Part shown: positions 7,697-16,366 of the stretch, piece by piece
How positions within the stretch are numbered: position 1 is the first letter of the stretch
How the letters are laid out: every line of letters begins with the position of its first letter
Assembly (NCBI RefSeq): GCF_009674765.1
Contig: NZ_WKKF01000012.1
Span: 1 to 64,000, forward strand
Reading direction: 5' to 3'
Source: Metabacillus idriensis
GTDB taxonomy: Bacteria; Bacillota; Bacilli; Bacillales; Bacillaceae
Length of the DNA: 64,000 nt
The notes under the pieces: model-generated
Seen by the model: only the letters and a program-made list of their open reading frames with translations
Database searches by the model: none
What the model was told of the DNA's origin: nothing
Program-made: the position numbers and the translations under genes

Positions 7697-7734
7697 TTAA
7701 GGATTCTTAAGAATTTCTCCGGGTAAATGTTAAG
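7697..7734 (+). promoter_or_regulatory. TTAAG direct repeats, possible response-regulator site
   Basis: TTAAG occurs at 7697, 7707 and 7730; the first two are spaced by one helical turn, as expected for OmpR-type regulators binding in tandem. The motif lies 50-85 bases ahead of the methyltransferase-regulator-kinase operon, so autoregulation is plausible. No footprint or conserved match can be checked here. Confidence 0.3.
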
Positions 7735-7782
7735 ATTTGACCTTTATGATCAAAGCATACCAATAAACACGGAGTGATGAAA

Positions 7783-8358
7783 ATGAATTCTATAGCTTTT
7801 ATCTTTCAATATATAAATAAACCGAGATCGGTGGGAGCCTTATTTCCGAGTTCTTCCAAGCTTGCGGAGCGGATGACAGAACATATTGATTTTCAAACTG
7901 CTGACTATATTATAGAATATGGGCCTGGTACGGGTATTTTTACAGATAAACTAATTGAAAAGCGAAGAAGAGAAACGCAGATCATTTTAATTGAACAAAA
8001 TGCAGCGTTTTGCAGCATGCTAACAAAGAAGTATTTAAATGAGAAGAACCTGATTGTGATCAACGGATCCGCAGAAGACACAGGAAAATACATGAAACAG
8101 TATAAAATACCTGCTGCAGACTATATCATTTCCGGACTTCCTTTTGCCAGTCTGCCAAAGGATCTTACGCTCTTAATTCTGGATGAGACTAGACGAATCC
8201 TTGGAGGTAAGGGAACATTCATTACCTTTCAATACAGTCTTTTAAAAAAGAATTTAATTGGTCAGTACTTTAGTGAAATGAGCTGCCAAAGAGAATATCT
8301 GAATTTACCGCCGGCTTATGTGCTGAGCTGCAGCAACGGAATGAAGGAGAGTGAATGA
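7783..8358 (+). CDS. SAM-dependent methyltransferase, phospholipid N-methyltransferase/KsgA-like
   Basis: A 191-residue class I methyltransferase. The SAM-binding motif is IIEYGPGTGIFT (~45-56), acidic residue motif II is IILIEQNAAF, and IISGLPFASLP corresponds to the NLPY-type motif IV of dimethyladenosine transferases and PmtA-like enzymes. The opening FIFQYINKPRSVGALFPSS is typical of proteins annotated as phospholipid N-methyltransferases. I chose ATG 7783, eight bases after GGAG. It overlaps the downstream response regulator by four bases, so the three genes form one operon. The link to a VanRS-like sensor suggests a membrane- or envelope-related substrate, but an RNA substrate is not excluded. 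Confidence 0.7.
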   Translation: MNSIAFIFQYINKPRSVGALFPSSSKLAERMTEHIDFQTADYIIEYGPGTGIFTDKLIEKRRRETQIILIEQNAAFCSMLTKKYLNEKNLIVINGSAEDTGKYMKQYKIPAADYIISGLPFASLPKDLTLLILDETRRILGGKGTFITFQYSLLKKNLIGQYFSEMSCQREYLNLPPAYVLSCSNGMKESE

Positions 8359-9047
8359 ATTTGGCGGGAAAGATTTTAATAGTAGATGACGATAAAGAGA
8401 TACGAAAACTGATTTCTATTTATATTGAAAATGAAGGAATCACCGCGTTTGAAGCTGATAATGCGATAGAAGCACTTAAAATGCTGGATAAAGAAGTGTT
8501 TGACCTTATCATATTGGATATTATGATGCCTGAGATGAATGGAATCGAGGCATGCATGAAGATCAGAGAAGAAAGAAACATGCCGATTATTATGATTTCT
8601 GCCAAATCGGAGGATATGGATAAAATTCAAGGGCTGGCATCTGGAGCAGATGACTATCTGACGAAGCCATTCAACCCGCTCGAGTTGCTGGCGAGAGTAA
8701 AATCTCAGCTGAGAAGATATAAAAAATACAATGAAAAGGCAGAGGAAGACAGCCGAATCATTGAAATAGGAGATTTGCTCATCAACACTGACACTTGTCA
8801 GGTGCATGTCAGCGGAAAAGAAGTGAGGCTGACTCCAAAAGAATTTGATATTTTAACCCTGCTTGCCTTCAATAAAGGAAATGTGATGAACGTTCGAAAA
8901 ATTTATGAATCCGTCTGGAAGCAAGATTTTTTCAAGTCCGATAACACGGTAATGGTGCATATTACGAAGATCAGAGAAAAAATAGAAGAAGATCCTAAAC
9001 GCCCTTTGTACATAAAAACGGTATGGGGAGTAGGGTACAAGATATGA
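8355..9047 (+). CDS. OmpR/VanR-type response regulator
   Basis: A 230-residue two-domain regulator. The receiver has DDD near residues 10-12, the phospho-acceptor Asp in LIILDIMMPEMNG (~54), Ser in MISAKSED and Lys in LTKPFNP. The winged helix spans ~135-228 with VRLTPKEFDILTLLAFNKGN and VWGVGYKI at the end. It overlaps both neighbours by four bases (ATGA). The partner is the following histidine kinase. Likely targets include its own operon; see the TTAAG repeats upstream of 7783. Confidence 0.92.
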   Translation: MNLAGKILIVDDDKEIRKLISIYIENEGITAFEADNAIEALKMLDKEVFDLIILDIMMPEMNGIEACMKIREERNMPIIMISAKSEDMDKIQGLASGADDYLTKPFNPLELLARVKSQLRRYKKYNEKAEEDSRIIEIGDLLINTDTCQVHVSGKEVRLTPKEFDILTLLAFNKGNVMNVRKIYESVWKQDFFKSDNTVMVHITKIREKIEEDPKRPLYIKTVWGVGYKI

Positions 9048-10114
9048 GCAAATTTTGGAACAGACTGAGTGTAAAGCTGCTTTTTGCCATCGCCGTCAGT
9101 TTTTTGATCTCACTTTTATCTTTATCCGTTTTCTCAAATATTTTAGTAAGGTACATCATTGTTGAACCGCTCGAAGAGATGAGTATTCTTCAGTATAATC
9201 TGTTGATTTTCATTACCTTCACAGCCATCATCATCCTTTTTATCGTATGCTTCTGGCTCTTAATCAGAAAAAAAATCGTCTATCTAAATTCCATTACTGA
9301 GGGAGTCCAAAGCATTGCAAACGGGAACCTGGGTTATGCCATAGAGGTAAAAGGAAAAGATGAGCTCTCGGATTTAGGCAAAAACATCAACCGGATGTCA
9401 AAAGAGCTGCAAACGAAATTTCTCCATGAGAGAGAAATCGAACGAACAAAAAACGATTTAATAACCAGTATTTCTCACGATGTCAGAACGCCATTAACTT
9501 CAATTATCGGCTATATTGAACTGCTGCGGCAAAGGGAAAGATTAAGTGATTTTGACCTCAGCACGTATATAGAGACCATTCATGCGAAGTCCCAAAATTT
9601 AAAACATTTGATCGATGAACTGTTCACATACAACAAATTAACAAGTCCCGATATTCAAATCAATATCGACGAGGTCGATTTAACAAGTGTCATTGATCAA
9701 TTTGTCGGAGAATATATACCGATATTGGAAGCGGAAGGACTTCAAGTGGAAAAAACCATTTGTGAAGAAACTCTTCCAGTGGGGATGGATGTAGAAAAAA
9801 TGATTCGGGTCTTCGACAACCTGATGACAAATGCTTCAAAGTACAGTATAAAACCTTCAACGATCAAAATTCGTCTGAAGCAAAAAGAAGACCGCGTTCT
9901 GTTTTCCATTTCTAATCAAGTAATAGAAGCACCTGCACAGGATCTTGATAAATTATTTGACCGTTTCTACCGGGCAGATCAGGCAAGAAAAGAAGATGGC
10001 GGGACTGGCCTCGGCCTTGCTATCGCTAAAAGAATTGTTGAACTGCACGGCGGTTCGATAGGAGCAGCATATGATGAGGGCTGGATGACTTTTACAGTGG
10101 AAGTTCCATTATAA
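9044..10114 (+). CDS. VanS-like sensor histidine kinase
   Basis: A 356-residue membrane kinase. Two helices lie near residues 12-35 and 50-75 with almost no extracellular loop between them, so it probably senses within or near the membrane. HAMP follows (~80-130), then HisKA with SISHDVRTPLTS (phospho-His ~150), and HATPase with FDNLMTNASKYS (N box), DKLFDRFYRAD (F box) and GGTGLGLAIAK (G2). The ATG overlaps the regulator stop. It is an intramembrane-sensing-type kinase by layout. The ligand is unknown; cell-envelope stress is the usual theme for this architecture. Confidence 0.9.
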   Translation: MSKFWNRLSVKLLFAIAVSFLISLLSLSVFSNILVRYIIVEPLEEMSILQYNLLIFITFTAIIILFIVCFWLLIRKKIVYLNSITEGVQSIANGNLGYAIEVKGKDELSDLGKNINRMSKELQTKFLHEREIERTKNDLITSISHDVRTPLTSIIGYIELLRQRERLSDFDLSTYIETIHAKSQNLKHLIDELFTYNKLTSPDIQINIDEVDLTSVIDQFVGEYIPILEAEGLQVEKTICEETLPVGMDVEKMIRVFDNLMTNASKYSIKPSTIKIRLKQKEDRVLFSISNQVIEAPAQDLDKLFDRFYRADQARKEDGGTGLGLAIAKRIVELHGGSIGAAYDEGWMTFTVEVPL

Positions 10115-10247
10115 AAGGGCAATCCGGCCGTGTTTTTATAGAGAATTATTAAGTGTTTATATAGACATTTTTATTAGAAAATTATAAATAAAAACATTTT
10201 TCGGTTGAAGGCTGGTTAAGAAATTGATAGAATGGAAGAAATCAAAA

Positions 10248-10319
10248 GACTATGTGTAACTGGCGAAACGCGGATAACCGCGGGGGAGCACATAGTGTCG
10301 CAGCCGTTCGCCTGGGCAG
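10248..10319 (+). promoter_or_regulatory. ZTP (pfl) riboswitch
   Basis: The transcript matches the ZTP/ZMP (pfl motif) aptamer. P1 is ACTATGTG (10249-10256) pairing with CACATAGT (10289-10296). The conserved AACUGGCGAA follows the 5' strand, then a hairpin CGCGG-ATAA-CCGCG (10269-10282), then GGGGAGC. The 3' part ends in the hallmark CGCCUGGGCA (10309-10318), whose CGCC can pair with GGCG to form the pseudoknot. A terminator follows immediately, so ligand binding would favour read-through. ZTP signals low 10-formyl-tetrahydrofolate, which fits control of a serine-pathway gene downstream. Confidence 0.85.
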
Positions 10320-10353
10320 AGGTAAGGGATTTATCCCTTACCTCTTTCTGTTT
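10318..10353 (+). terminator. riboswitch expression-platform terminator
   Basis: A perfect 12-bp stem AGAGGTAAGGGA / TCCCTTACCTCT with loop TTTA, followed by TTCTGTTT. It starts at the last bases of the ZTP aptamer and lies 34 bases upstream of the next start codon, so it is the attenuator acted on by the riboswitch. Confidence 0.85.
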
Positions 10354-10386
10354 ATTAAAAAACTATTATAAAAAAAGGAGAAAAAT

Positions 10387-11586
10387 ATGAGCACAATTAC
10401 ATTAGACACAGTGAAAAAAATTAAAACATTAAACAATATTGCAGAAGGCGGTTTAAATGTATTTCAAAAGGATACCTTTATGGTCGATAATGATTGTGAA
10501 AATCCTGATGCCATTATGGTTCGCAGCTTTAATATGCATTCAATGGAATTCGGTCATCAATTAAAAGCAATCGCCCGGGCCGGGGCAGGAGTCAATAATA
10601 TTCCTGTCGACAAATGTACAGAGCAGGGAATAGTGGTTTTTAATACCCCTGGTGCTAATGCTAATGCTGTAAAAGAAATGGTTTTAACCTCATTAATGGC
10701 TTCATCACGCAACCTATTTGCCGGTGTTTCATGGACAAAGACATTAGAAGCCGAAGGGGAACAAGTTCCACAGCTTGTGGAAGCAGGAAAAAAACAATTT
10801 GCAGGAAAAGAAATTAAGGGTAAGACTCTTGGTGTCATTGGATTAGGTGCAATTGGTGCACTTGTAGCGAATGATGCGATTGCTTTAGACATGGATGTGA
10901 TTGGCTTTGACCCATTTATCTCTGTTGATACAGCCTGGAATTTATCACGTAATGTTCAACGTGCTTTAACCATTGAGGAGCTGTTTGCAAGCGCTGATTA
11001 TATAACAGTACACACACCATTAACGGATGATACAAGGGGAATGTTTAACCAAGCGACATTCAGCATGATGAAACCTGGTGTTCATATTTTGAATTTCTCA
11101 CGCGGGGAACTTGTGAATGAAACGGATATGGAAGCTGCTCTTGAATCCGGCATAGTGGGTCAATATATTACAGACTTTCCAAATGAAAATGTATTAAAAA
11201 TGAAAAACACTGTGTGTACACCACATATTGGGGCTTCAACAAAAGAATCTGAGGAAAATTGTGCTATTATGGCGGGGCGCCAGATAAGGGATTTCCTGCA
11301 GACAGGAAACATAAAAAACTCTGTGAATTTTCCAAATGCCTGCCTTCCATATACAGGGAAGCAGCGTGTAGCAGCTTTCCATCAAAACGTTCCCGGCATG
11401 GTTGGAAAGCTTACCTCAGCCATTTCAAGCTATGACTTAAACATCGCAGATATGGTGAACAGAAGCCGCGGTGATTATGCCTATACAATGATTGACATTG
11501 ATACTAATGTAACGAACAATATCATTCCCCATTTGGAGGGAAAAATCAACTTGATTGAAGGTATGATTACAGCACGTTTTATCTAA
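10387..11586 (+). CDS. serA: D-3-phosphoglycerate dehydrogenase-like protein (SerA type)
   Basis: A 399-residue D-isomer 2-hydroxyacid dehydrogenase with a C-terminal ACT-like domain. It oxidises 3-phosphoglycerate in the first step of serine synthesis by family. The Rossmann motif GVIGLGAIGA lies near residues 148-157. Catalytic residues are in NFSRGELVNE (Arg), the Asp/Glu region TDFPNENV, and CTPHIGAST (His). The last ~75 residues (NVPGMVGKLTSAISSYDLNI) form the ACT domain. It is shorter than B. subtilis SerA (~525) and matches the ~390-residue type. The leader holds a ZTP riboswitch and terminator, tying its expression to one-carbon status: serine is the main one-carbon donor. Confidence 0.85.
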   Translation: MSTITLDTVKKIKTLNNIAEGGLNVFQKDTFMVDNDCENPDAIMVRSFNMHSMEFGHQLKAIARAGAGVNNIPVDKCTEQGIVVFNTPGANANAVKEMVLTSLMASSRNLFAGVSWTKTLEAEGEQVPQLVEAGKKQFAGKEIKGKTLGVIGLGAIGALVANDAIALDMDVIGFDPFISVDTAWNLSRNVQRALTIEELFASADYITVHTPLTDDTRGMFNQATFSMMKPGVHILNFSRGELVNETDMEAALESGIVGQYITDFPNENVLKMKNTVCTPHIGASTKESEENCAIMAGRQIRDFLQTGNIKNSVNFPNACLPYTGKQRVAAFHQNVPGMVGKLTSAISSYDLNIADMVNRSRGDYAYTMIDIDTNVTNNIIPHLEGKINLIEGMITARFI

Positions 11587-11601
11587 AAGATGTTTTACGA
11601 A

Positions 11602-11821
11602 GGCTCTTTGCGTAAAATTTGTTGCTATTAGACTAGATGTTAAAAACCCTTAGTGGATTGCAGCGGAAGGAACTTGACTCCTGCGGGAATTAGAGCAAAT
11701 TGGGAGACCCCGCAGGCAACGCCGAGGAGGCTCCCATGCTCCCCGCGGAAAGCAAGTTCCTGGAGCGGAAAGGAACGGGCATCATTTGTAATGAAAAACA
11801 ACAATCTATGCGAAAACAGCC
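11602..11821. repeat. MITE-like 220-bp repeat, copy 1
   Basis: A non-coding element almost identical in length and sequence to 25591-25809. The ends form an imperfect inverted repeat of about 23 bp: GGCTCTTTGCGTAAA at the left and ATGCGAAAACAGCC at the right, with TTGTTG/CAACAA inside. The centre contains AGGAACTTG and its complement CAAGTTCCT plus GCGGG/CCCGC, so the whole unit can fold into a long hairpin. It sits between serA and an intrinsic terminator. There is no transposase; movement in trans is inferred from the terminal repeats and dispersed copies. Confidence 0.75.
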
Positions 11822-11840
11822 ATAATGAAAGACAATAGTT

Positions 11841-11877
11841 AAAAAGAACTTTCTGGATAGCCGGAGAGTTCTTTTTA
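11841..11877 (+). terminator. intrinsic terminator downstream of serA/repeat
   Basis: AAAAAGAACT pairs with AGTTCTTTTT, with inner pairs TC-GG/CC-GA around loop ATAG; a T-run ends the stem. Symmetric A/T tails allow function on both strands. Confidence 0.7.
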
Positions 11878-12029
11878 AGTTAATTATAGTTCCAAAAATA
11901 GCGAATGCTGTATAATCTGAACATATTTTGTACTATTTTGTAAAATAACTGAAATATAAATCAAACATTGCTGTTACATAACAATGATAGTATTAAGAAA
12001 ATAGTAATTTAGTAATACGGGGGTAAAGA

Positions 12030-12692
12030 ATGAAAAAATTAATTGCATCGTTTGTCTTAACAGGCGCATTATTAAGCAGTCCAATTGTTGGCAGTGCTGC
12101 ACTGGGAGATCAGACGTTAAAAAGCGGGATGTACCATTCGGATGTAAAACAATTACAAGAATCATTGAAAAAAAAGGGTTACTTTACTAATAAATCAACA
12201 ACTACATATTTTGGTCCTATTACAAAGAACGCAGTTATTAAGTTCCAAAAAGCTAAAGGATTAAAAGCAGATGGAATTGCAGGAAAAAATACATATAAAG
12301 CTTTAGGGAAGCAAGCAAGTCAGCCAGTTGTTCAGAATAAGTCCAATATCGCAACTACTGCAAAAAAATATTTAAACGTACCCTATAAATGGGGCGGAAT
12401 GTCTCCAAAAGGGTTTGATTGCAGCGGATACTTAAATTATGTTGTAAAAGAAAGCACAGGTAAAAAGCTTCCTAGAACAGTAGCTGATATTTATAAGCAG
12501 GGAGTAAAAGTTTCATCGCCCAAGGCAGGAGATTTAGTATTCTTTGAGACATATAAGACAGGGGCGTCTCACGCAGGTATATATATAGGGAATAATCAAT
12601 TCATTCATAGTTCTTCTTCTAAAGGTGTCACGATTACTTCAATGAACAACTCCTATTGGTCTGAGAGATATTTAGGGGCTAAAAAATATTAA
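12030..12692 (+). CDS. secreted peptidoglycan hydrolase: PG-binding 1 + NlpC/P60
   Basis: A 220-residue exported cell-wall enzyme. The signal peptide MKKLIASFVLTGALLSSPIV ends near VGSAA (~24). A PG_binding_1 domain follows (~35-92: DVKQLQESLKKKGYF, GPITKNAVIKFQKAKGL). The NlpC/P60 endopeptidase domain covers ~105-220, with catalytic Cys in GFDCSGYLNY, His in SHAGIYIG and a third residue His in FIHSSSSKGV. By family it cleaves the D-Glu-mDAP bond in stem peptides. The gene is monocistronic between two terminators. ATG follows GGGGGTAAAG. Confidence 0.9.
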   Translation: MKKLIASFVLTGALLSSPIVGSAALGDQTLKSGMYHSDVKQLQESLKKKGYFTNKSTTTYFGPITKNAVIKFQKAKGLKADGIAGKNTYKALGKQASQPVVQNKSNIATTAKKYLNVPYKWGGMSPKGFDCSGYLNYVVKESTGKKLPRTVADIYKQGVKVSSPKAGDLVFFETYKTGASHAGIYIGNNQFIHSSSSKGVTITSMNNSYWSERYLGAKKY

Positions 12693-12723
12693 TAGTTTTA
12701 TCGCAATTGAATTTAATTCCCTT

Positions 12724-12758
12724 AAATGCTAGTCATCAATTTGATGGTTAGCATTTTT
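12724..12758 (+). terminator. intrinsic terminator after NlpC/P60 gene
   Basis: AAATGCTA..CATCAA pairs with TTGATG..TAGCATTT and is followed by TTTG; two small internal mismatches. Confidence 0.65.
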
Positions 12759-12945
12759 GTATCTATCTTAAACATTGTGCGCTTTCTTTTTCTTGCAAAA
12801 GTAAAAAAACTCCCTATCATTTGCCTTTTCTCTGATACTATTAAATGAGAAAATATAGGAAACTATACTGCTGTTTTTAACAGAATATAGGGGAAGTAAG
12901 AGTAAAGTGAATTCACAATTAAGAAAAGAAGCAGGAGTGTATGTG

Positions 12946-13617
12946 ATGTCTTCAGCCGTTATTTTTGACATGGATGGAACCCTCTTTCAGACAGACAAAA
13001 TCCTGGAATGGTCGCTTAATGAAACATTCCAGCTGTTAAGGGATCAAAAGAAATGGAATAAAGAAACACCGATTGAAGTGTACAGAAAGATTATGGGAGT
13101 GCCGCTTCCGGTGGTCTGGGAAACCCTTTTGCCGGAACATACACTGGAAGACAGGACGTTTGCCAATGAGGAATTTCATGAACAGCTGATCCTAACAATT
13201 GAATCTGGCAGAGGCGCTTTGTATCCTAATGTTCAAGCGCTGTTCCAAAACCTGAAAGCTGATCATCATCATCTTTTTATCGCAAGTAATGGACAAACAG
13301 AGTATTTGGAGGCTATTGTACGGCATTATGGACTGCAAGAATGGATTACGGAAACCTTCAGCATTCAGCAAATCCAGTCACAGAACAAGTCTGATTTAGT
13401 AAAACGTATTGCTGAAAAGCATCTAATTAAGGATGGTTTCGTTGTGGGTGACAGGCTCTCAGACATAATGGCTGCAAAAGATAATCAATTCATTTCAATA
13501 GGCTGTAAGTTTGATTTTGCTCAGGAAGAAGAATTAGCTCTGGCTGATTATGTTGTGGAAGACTTGCTTGAAGTTCATGCTATAACAAGCCTTATAACTA
13601 TGCGTGTATTAGACTGA
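12946..13617 (+). CDS. HAD-family phosphatase (phosphoglycolate phosphatase-like)
   Basis: A 223-residue haloacid-dehalogenase hydrolase. Motif I is IFDMDGTLFQ at residues 6-15 with both catalytic Asp, motif II is FIASNGQ, motif III Lys is in QSQNKSDLV, and motif IV is GDRLSDIMAAKDN. The helical cap between motifs I and II is of the subclass I type seen in phosphoglycolate phosphatases and beta-phosphoglucomutases. I start at ATG 12946 after AGGAG; an earlier in-frame start lacks the site. The substrate is unknown. The gene appears isolated. Confidence 0.8.
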   Translation: MSSAVIFDMDGTLFQTDKILEWSLNETFQLLRDQKKWNKETPIEVYRKIMGVPLPVVWETLLPEHTLEDRTFANEEFHEQLILTIESGRGALYPNVQALFQNLKADHHHLFIASNGQTEYLEAIVRHYGLQEWITETFSIQQIQSQNKSDLVKRIAEKHLIKDGFVVGDRLSDIMAAKDNQFISIGCKFDFAQEEELALADYVVEDLLEVHAITSLITMRVLD

Positions 13618-13725
13618 TAAATTGATATATTTTTTGTCATGGAAAATTATCAGAAATCTTCCTGAAAAAGGTTGATGGGTGAAATAGAGCTAGCCAAAGA
13701 TCCAGCTATTTGAGGGGGCAATCAA

Positions 13726-14157
13726 GTGAACGAGAAATTAGTAAGAATCGGAACAACGTACATACCCGTGAAAAATGCAGAACGGTCCTCAGAATGGTAT
13801 GTAAACAATCTTGGTGCGAGAATAAACTACAAAGATGAGGATAAAGCTATTTTAGATTTGGCGAACCAAAGTATTTTTCTAGTAAAAGCTTCAGATGGAC
13901 AAAGCTCTAATTTTTATGATCATTGTGGTCAAGAGCATTTTTCGCTTACTTTTGAGGTGAATGGGCTTGATGCATTAGAGCAAATTCACAGTGAATTCTT
14001 GGGAAAAGGGATGAGAGTCAGCAAAATTGAAAACAGAGGACACGCTGGAAAAAACTTTGTTTTTCATGATCCAGACGGAAATGCATTTGATGTTTGGAGT
14101 GAACTGAGTCCGGCATATAAAGCATTTTTTCAGTCTGAGCAGAAGCATAAAGCATGA
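13726..14157 (+). CDS. VOC family protein
   Basis: A 143-residue vicinal-oxygen-chelate protein: IGTTYIPVKNAERSSEWYVNNLG opens module 1, and FVFHDPDGNAFDVWSELSP closes module 2. A GTG start follows GAGGGGGC. Possible metal ligands are His in EHFSLTFEV and the acidic residue at the FDVW end; the first-strand His of glyoxalase I is replaced by Thr, so it may not be a classical metal enzyme. Function unknown; the members most like it are annotated as generic glyoxalase/bleomycin-resistance-fold proteins. Confidence 0.75.
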   Translation: MNEKLVRIGTTYIPVKNAERSSEWYVNNLGARINYKDEDKAILDLANQSIFLVKASDGQSSNFYDHCGQEHFSLTFEVNGLDALEQIHSEFLGKGMRVSKIENRGHAGKNFVFHDPDGNAFDVWSELSPAYKAFFQSEQKHKA

Positions 14158-14283
14158 TTTTTTGAGTTCAGAATTTATATAAGTTAACTTTTTAGAATTA
14201 ATGATAAAAAAGTTTGATTTTTCTGAAACTTAGTCACCCTCCAACCGTATATTTATTTAAGGATTGGATTGGAGGAGTGTTAT

Positions 14284-14598
14284 ATGCTTAGATATACACT
14301 TTTTGTGTTCATCACGTTAATAGTTGAAGCAGCATTAATTTTGGGAATTTCCTTTTTCTTTAAAACCGATTTTTTAACAACTATGTTTTTTGGCTCAGCT
14401 TTCTTTATCTTTTTTGCTTTTTTAATAGGATCTTCTGGGGATTTGCTTTCAAGAAACTCAGAGTTTGCAGCGTTTAATGCCATGGGAGGAAGGTATGAAC
14501 CCAAGTATGATAAAGTAACGTTCAGAATCAGTCCATTCTTAATTGGCTCGATTTTGTGTATGATTCTCTATTTCTTGTTGTATTCCTTTTTGACTTGA
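14284..14598 (+). CDS. small membrane protein, DUF3899-like
   Basis: A 104-residue protein with three hydrophobic segments: ~4-24 (TLFVFITLIVEAALILGISF), ~28-46 and ~82-103 (SPFLIGSILCMILYFLLYSF). A polar loop between the last two (RYEPKYDKVTFR) is reminiscent of the DUF3899 family of Bacillus. ATG 14284 is preceded by GGAGGAG. No function is known. A hairpin terminator follows. Confidence 0.5.
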   Translation: MLRYTLFVFITLIVEAALILGISFFFKTDFLTTMFFGSAFFIFFAFLIGSSGDLLSRNSEFAAFNAMGGRYEPKYDKVTFRISPFLIGSILCMILYFLLYSFLT

Positions 14599-14631
14599 TA
14601 AAGTAATTTCTTTCATTCGCAAACTAAACTG

Positions 14632-14660
14632 GCGTTTCTTCATTAAGAAGGAACGCTATT
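14632..14660 (+). terminator. hairpin, probable terminator
   Basis: GCGTTTCTTC pairs with GAAGGAACGC (one G-U) around ATTAA, followed by TATTTATT. The T-run is imperfect. Confidence 0.5.
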
Positions 14661-14731
14661 TATTGATGGAAGCTTGCGAGTTTCTTGTTGAAGAAAAGAA
14701 GGAATTGGACAATCAAAAGTGGAAAGAGATT

Positions 14732-15484
14732 ATGAATATTGTTTGCAGGGAGTCGATTCGCATTAAAAGAATTTTGGCAATCAGTGATCTTCACGGATGT
14801 TTCGATGAATTAATGAAATTAATAGAATTGATTAAATACAATCCCGAAAGCGACCAGTTAATCCTGCTGGGTGATTACTTGGATAGAGGGCCAAACAGCA
14901 GGGAAACGTTGTCCAAAGTCATGAGTCTGGCTGATGAAGGGGCCATTGCTCTGCGTGGAAATCATGATCAAATGTTTCTTGACTGGATCAGGATTGATAA
15001 TGATCGAAACGATCTGCATTTTTTCAGAAACGGAGGTTATGCAACCATTTCAAGCTACGCAGGTCCTGGATGGTTTAAAGAAAGGGGCTATGAGGATCAG
15101 TTAGTAAAAAAAGCGAAACAGCATATTCAGAATCACAACCAAGCCCATTTAGAGTTTCTGGACAAGCTTCCATACTATTATGAAATAGATGATTATCTTT
15201 TTGTACATGCAGGCATCAATCCTTCTCTTAGAGATTGGAAAAGCACTGAAAATAAGGATTTTATGTGGATCAGAGATCACTTCCTAAAGAATGAGCATCA
15301 TCATGCTAATACGATAGTCCATGGGCATACGCCAGCTTCACTTCTGCATCCTTCCAACGATATTTATTTTGGAAATAAGAAGATAGCCATCGATGGTTCA
15401 TGTGCATATGGAGGTCAGTTAAATTGTTTGGAGATAATGGGGAATTCTGTGAAACAATATGATGTTAAAAGCTGCAAGAGTTGA
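14732..15484 (+). CDS. metallophosphoesterase, PrpE/serine-threonine phosphatase-like
   Basis: A ~250-residue calcineurin-like phosphoesterase. Metal and active-site motifs occur in order: ISDLHGCFDE (DXH), LLGDYLDRGP (GDXXDRG), RGNHDQMFL (GNHD/E), FVHAG and VHGHTP. This set matches PrpE/ApaH-like and bacterial PPP phosphatases. Good candidate starts are ATG 14732, after GGAAAGAG, and ATG 14666; the latter would add 22 Glu/Lys-rich residues that are unusual for the family, so I chose the shorter form. Substrate may be phosphoproteins or diadenosine tetraphosphate. It precedes amj by ~50 bases and could be cotranscribed with it. Confidence 0.8.
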   Translation: MNIVCRESIRIKRILAISDLHGCFDELMKLIELIKYNPESDQLILLGDYLDRGPNSRETLSKVMSLADEGAIALRGNHDQMFLDWIRIDNDRNDLHFFRNGGYATISSYAGPGWFKERGYEDQLVKKAKQHIQNHNQAHLEFLDKLPYYYEIDDYLFVHAGINPSLRDWKSTENKDFMWIRDHFLKNEHHHANTIVHGHTPASLLHPSNDIYFGNKKIAIDGSCAYGGQLNCLEIMGNSVKQYDVKSCKS

Positions 15485-15535
15485 AGATTGTGTACATAAG
15501 TCTCAACTCATCTTACATAAAAGCAGGTAGATCAA

Positions 15536-16351
15536 ATGGACTTTATTTCAGACAGAGTCTTATTTATCTCTTTATTTATATTAATTATTCACTGTATTGA
15601 AACGCTGGCATACGCTGTACGGCTTTCTGGAGCCAGAGTGAAAATGATTGCCTCAGCTCTTTCTCTGTTTAATTTAATGGTGATCGTTTCAAGAATGGCA
15701 AATATGATGCAGCAGCCATTTACAGGAAGTCTTGTTGACCTTGCACCCAAGGAAAATACACTGCTCTATGTTGAAAATCAATATCGCATTCTTATTGCAT
15801 CTTCTACGCTTGGAACCGTTTTAGGAATTGTATTATTGCCGACTTTCATTGCGCTATTTTCAAGAGCTATTATCCATTTGTCCGATGCCAGAGGATCGAT
15901 CCCTCTTTTATTGAAAAGAGTTCTCTCTTTTGAGTATTTAAAAAGAGGAATCAAACATATTCAGCCGCCGAAAAAGAGTTATTTTATGACGATCAATATG
16001 AAACAGATTCCGATTAAACTCTTTTTTATTAATATGATCATTACGTCCATCTATACAATTGGCGTTTTATCTGCTTTATACGCAGCGCTATTAGTGCCAG
16101 ATCGATCATCTACTGCGATCATGGCGTCAGGATTAATAAATGGAATAGCCACCATCTTGCTTGTTATCCTGATAGACCCTAAGATTTCAGTACTGGCGGA
16201 TGATGTGGTTAATAATAAAGGAAGTTACACCAAGTTAAAAAGCATTTCCATCATGATGATCACCTCAAGGCTATTTGGAACGCTATTAGCACAGCTGCTG
16301 TTTATACCCGGGGCTCAATATGTAGCGTGGTTAACGAAATTTATTGTTTAA
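15536..16351 (+). CDS. amj: lipid II flippase Amj (DUF2837)
   Basis: A 271-residue polytopic membrane protein that resembles B. subtilis Amj (YdaH), the alternate lipid II flippase that supports peptidoglycan synthesis when MurJ is missing or inhibited. Recognisable segments are IIHCIETLAYAVRLSGAR at the N-terminus, SLFNLMVIVSRMANMMQQP, and LIDPKISVLADDV near residue 220, all in family order; about six to seven helices are predicted. Length matches the family (~270). No promoter of the sigma-M type was identified upstream, so envelope-stress control is only an analogy. Confidence 0.85.
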   Translation: MDFISDRVLFISLFILIIHCIETLAYAVRLSGARVKMIASALSLFNLMVIVSRMANMMQQPFTGSLVDLAPKENTLLYVENQYRILIASSTLGTVLGIVLLPTFIALFSRAIIHLSDARGSIPLLLKRVLSFEYLKRGIKHIQPPKKSYFMTINMKQIPIKLFFINMIITSIYTIGVLSALYAALLVPDRSSTAIMASGLINGIATILLVILIDPKISVLADDVVNNKGSYTKLKSISIMMITSRLFGTLLAQLLFIPGAQYVAWLTKFIV

Positions 16352-16366
16352 ATACTGATGAATGCG

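Noticed and set aside
11653-11838. 61-codon ORF inside the first MITE-like copy
   Set aside because: It is the translation of a structured repeat; the second copy is open on the other strand only and the peptides are not conserved.
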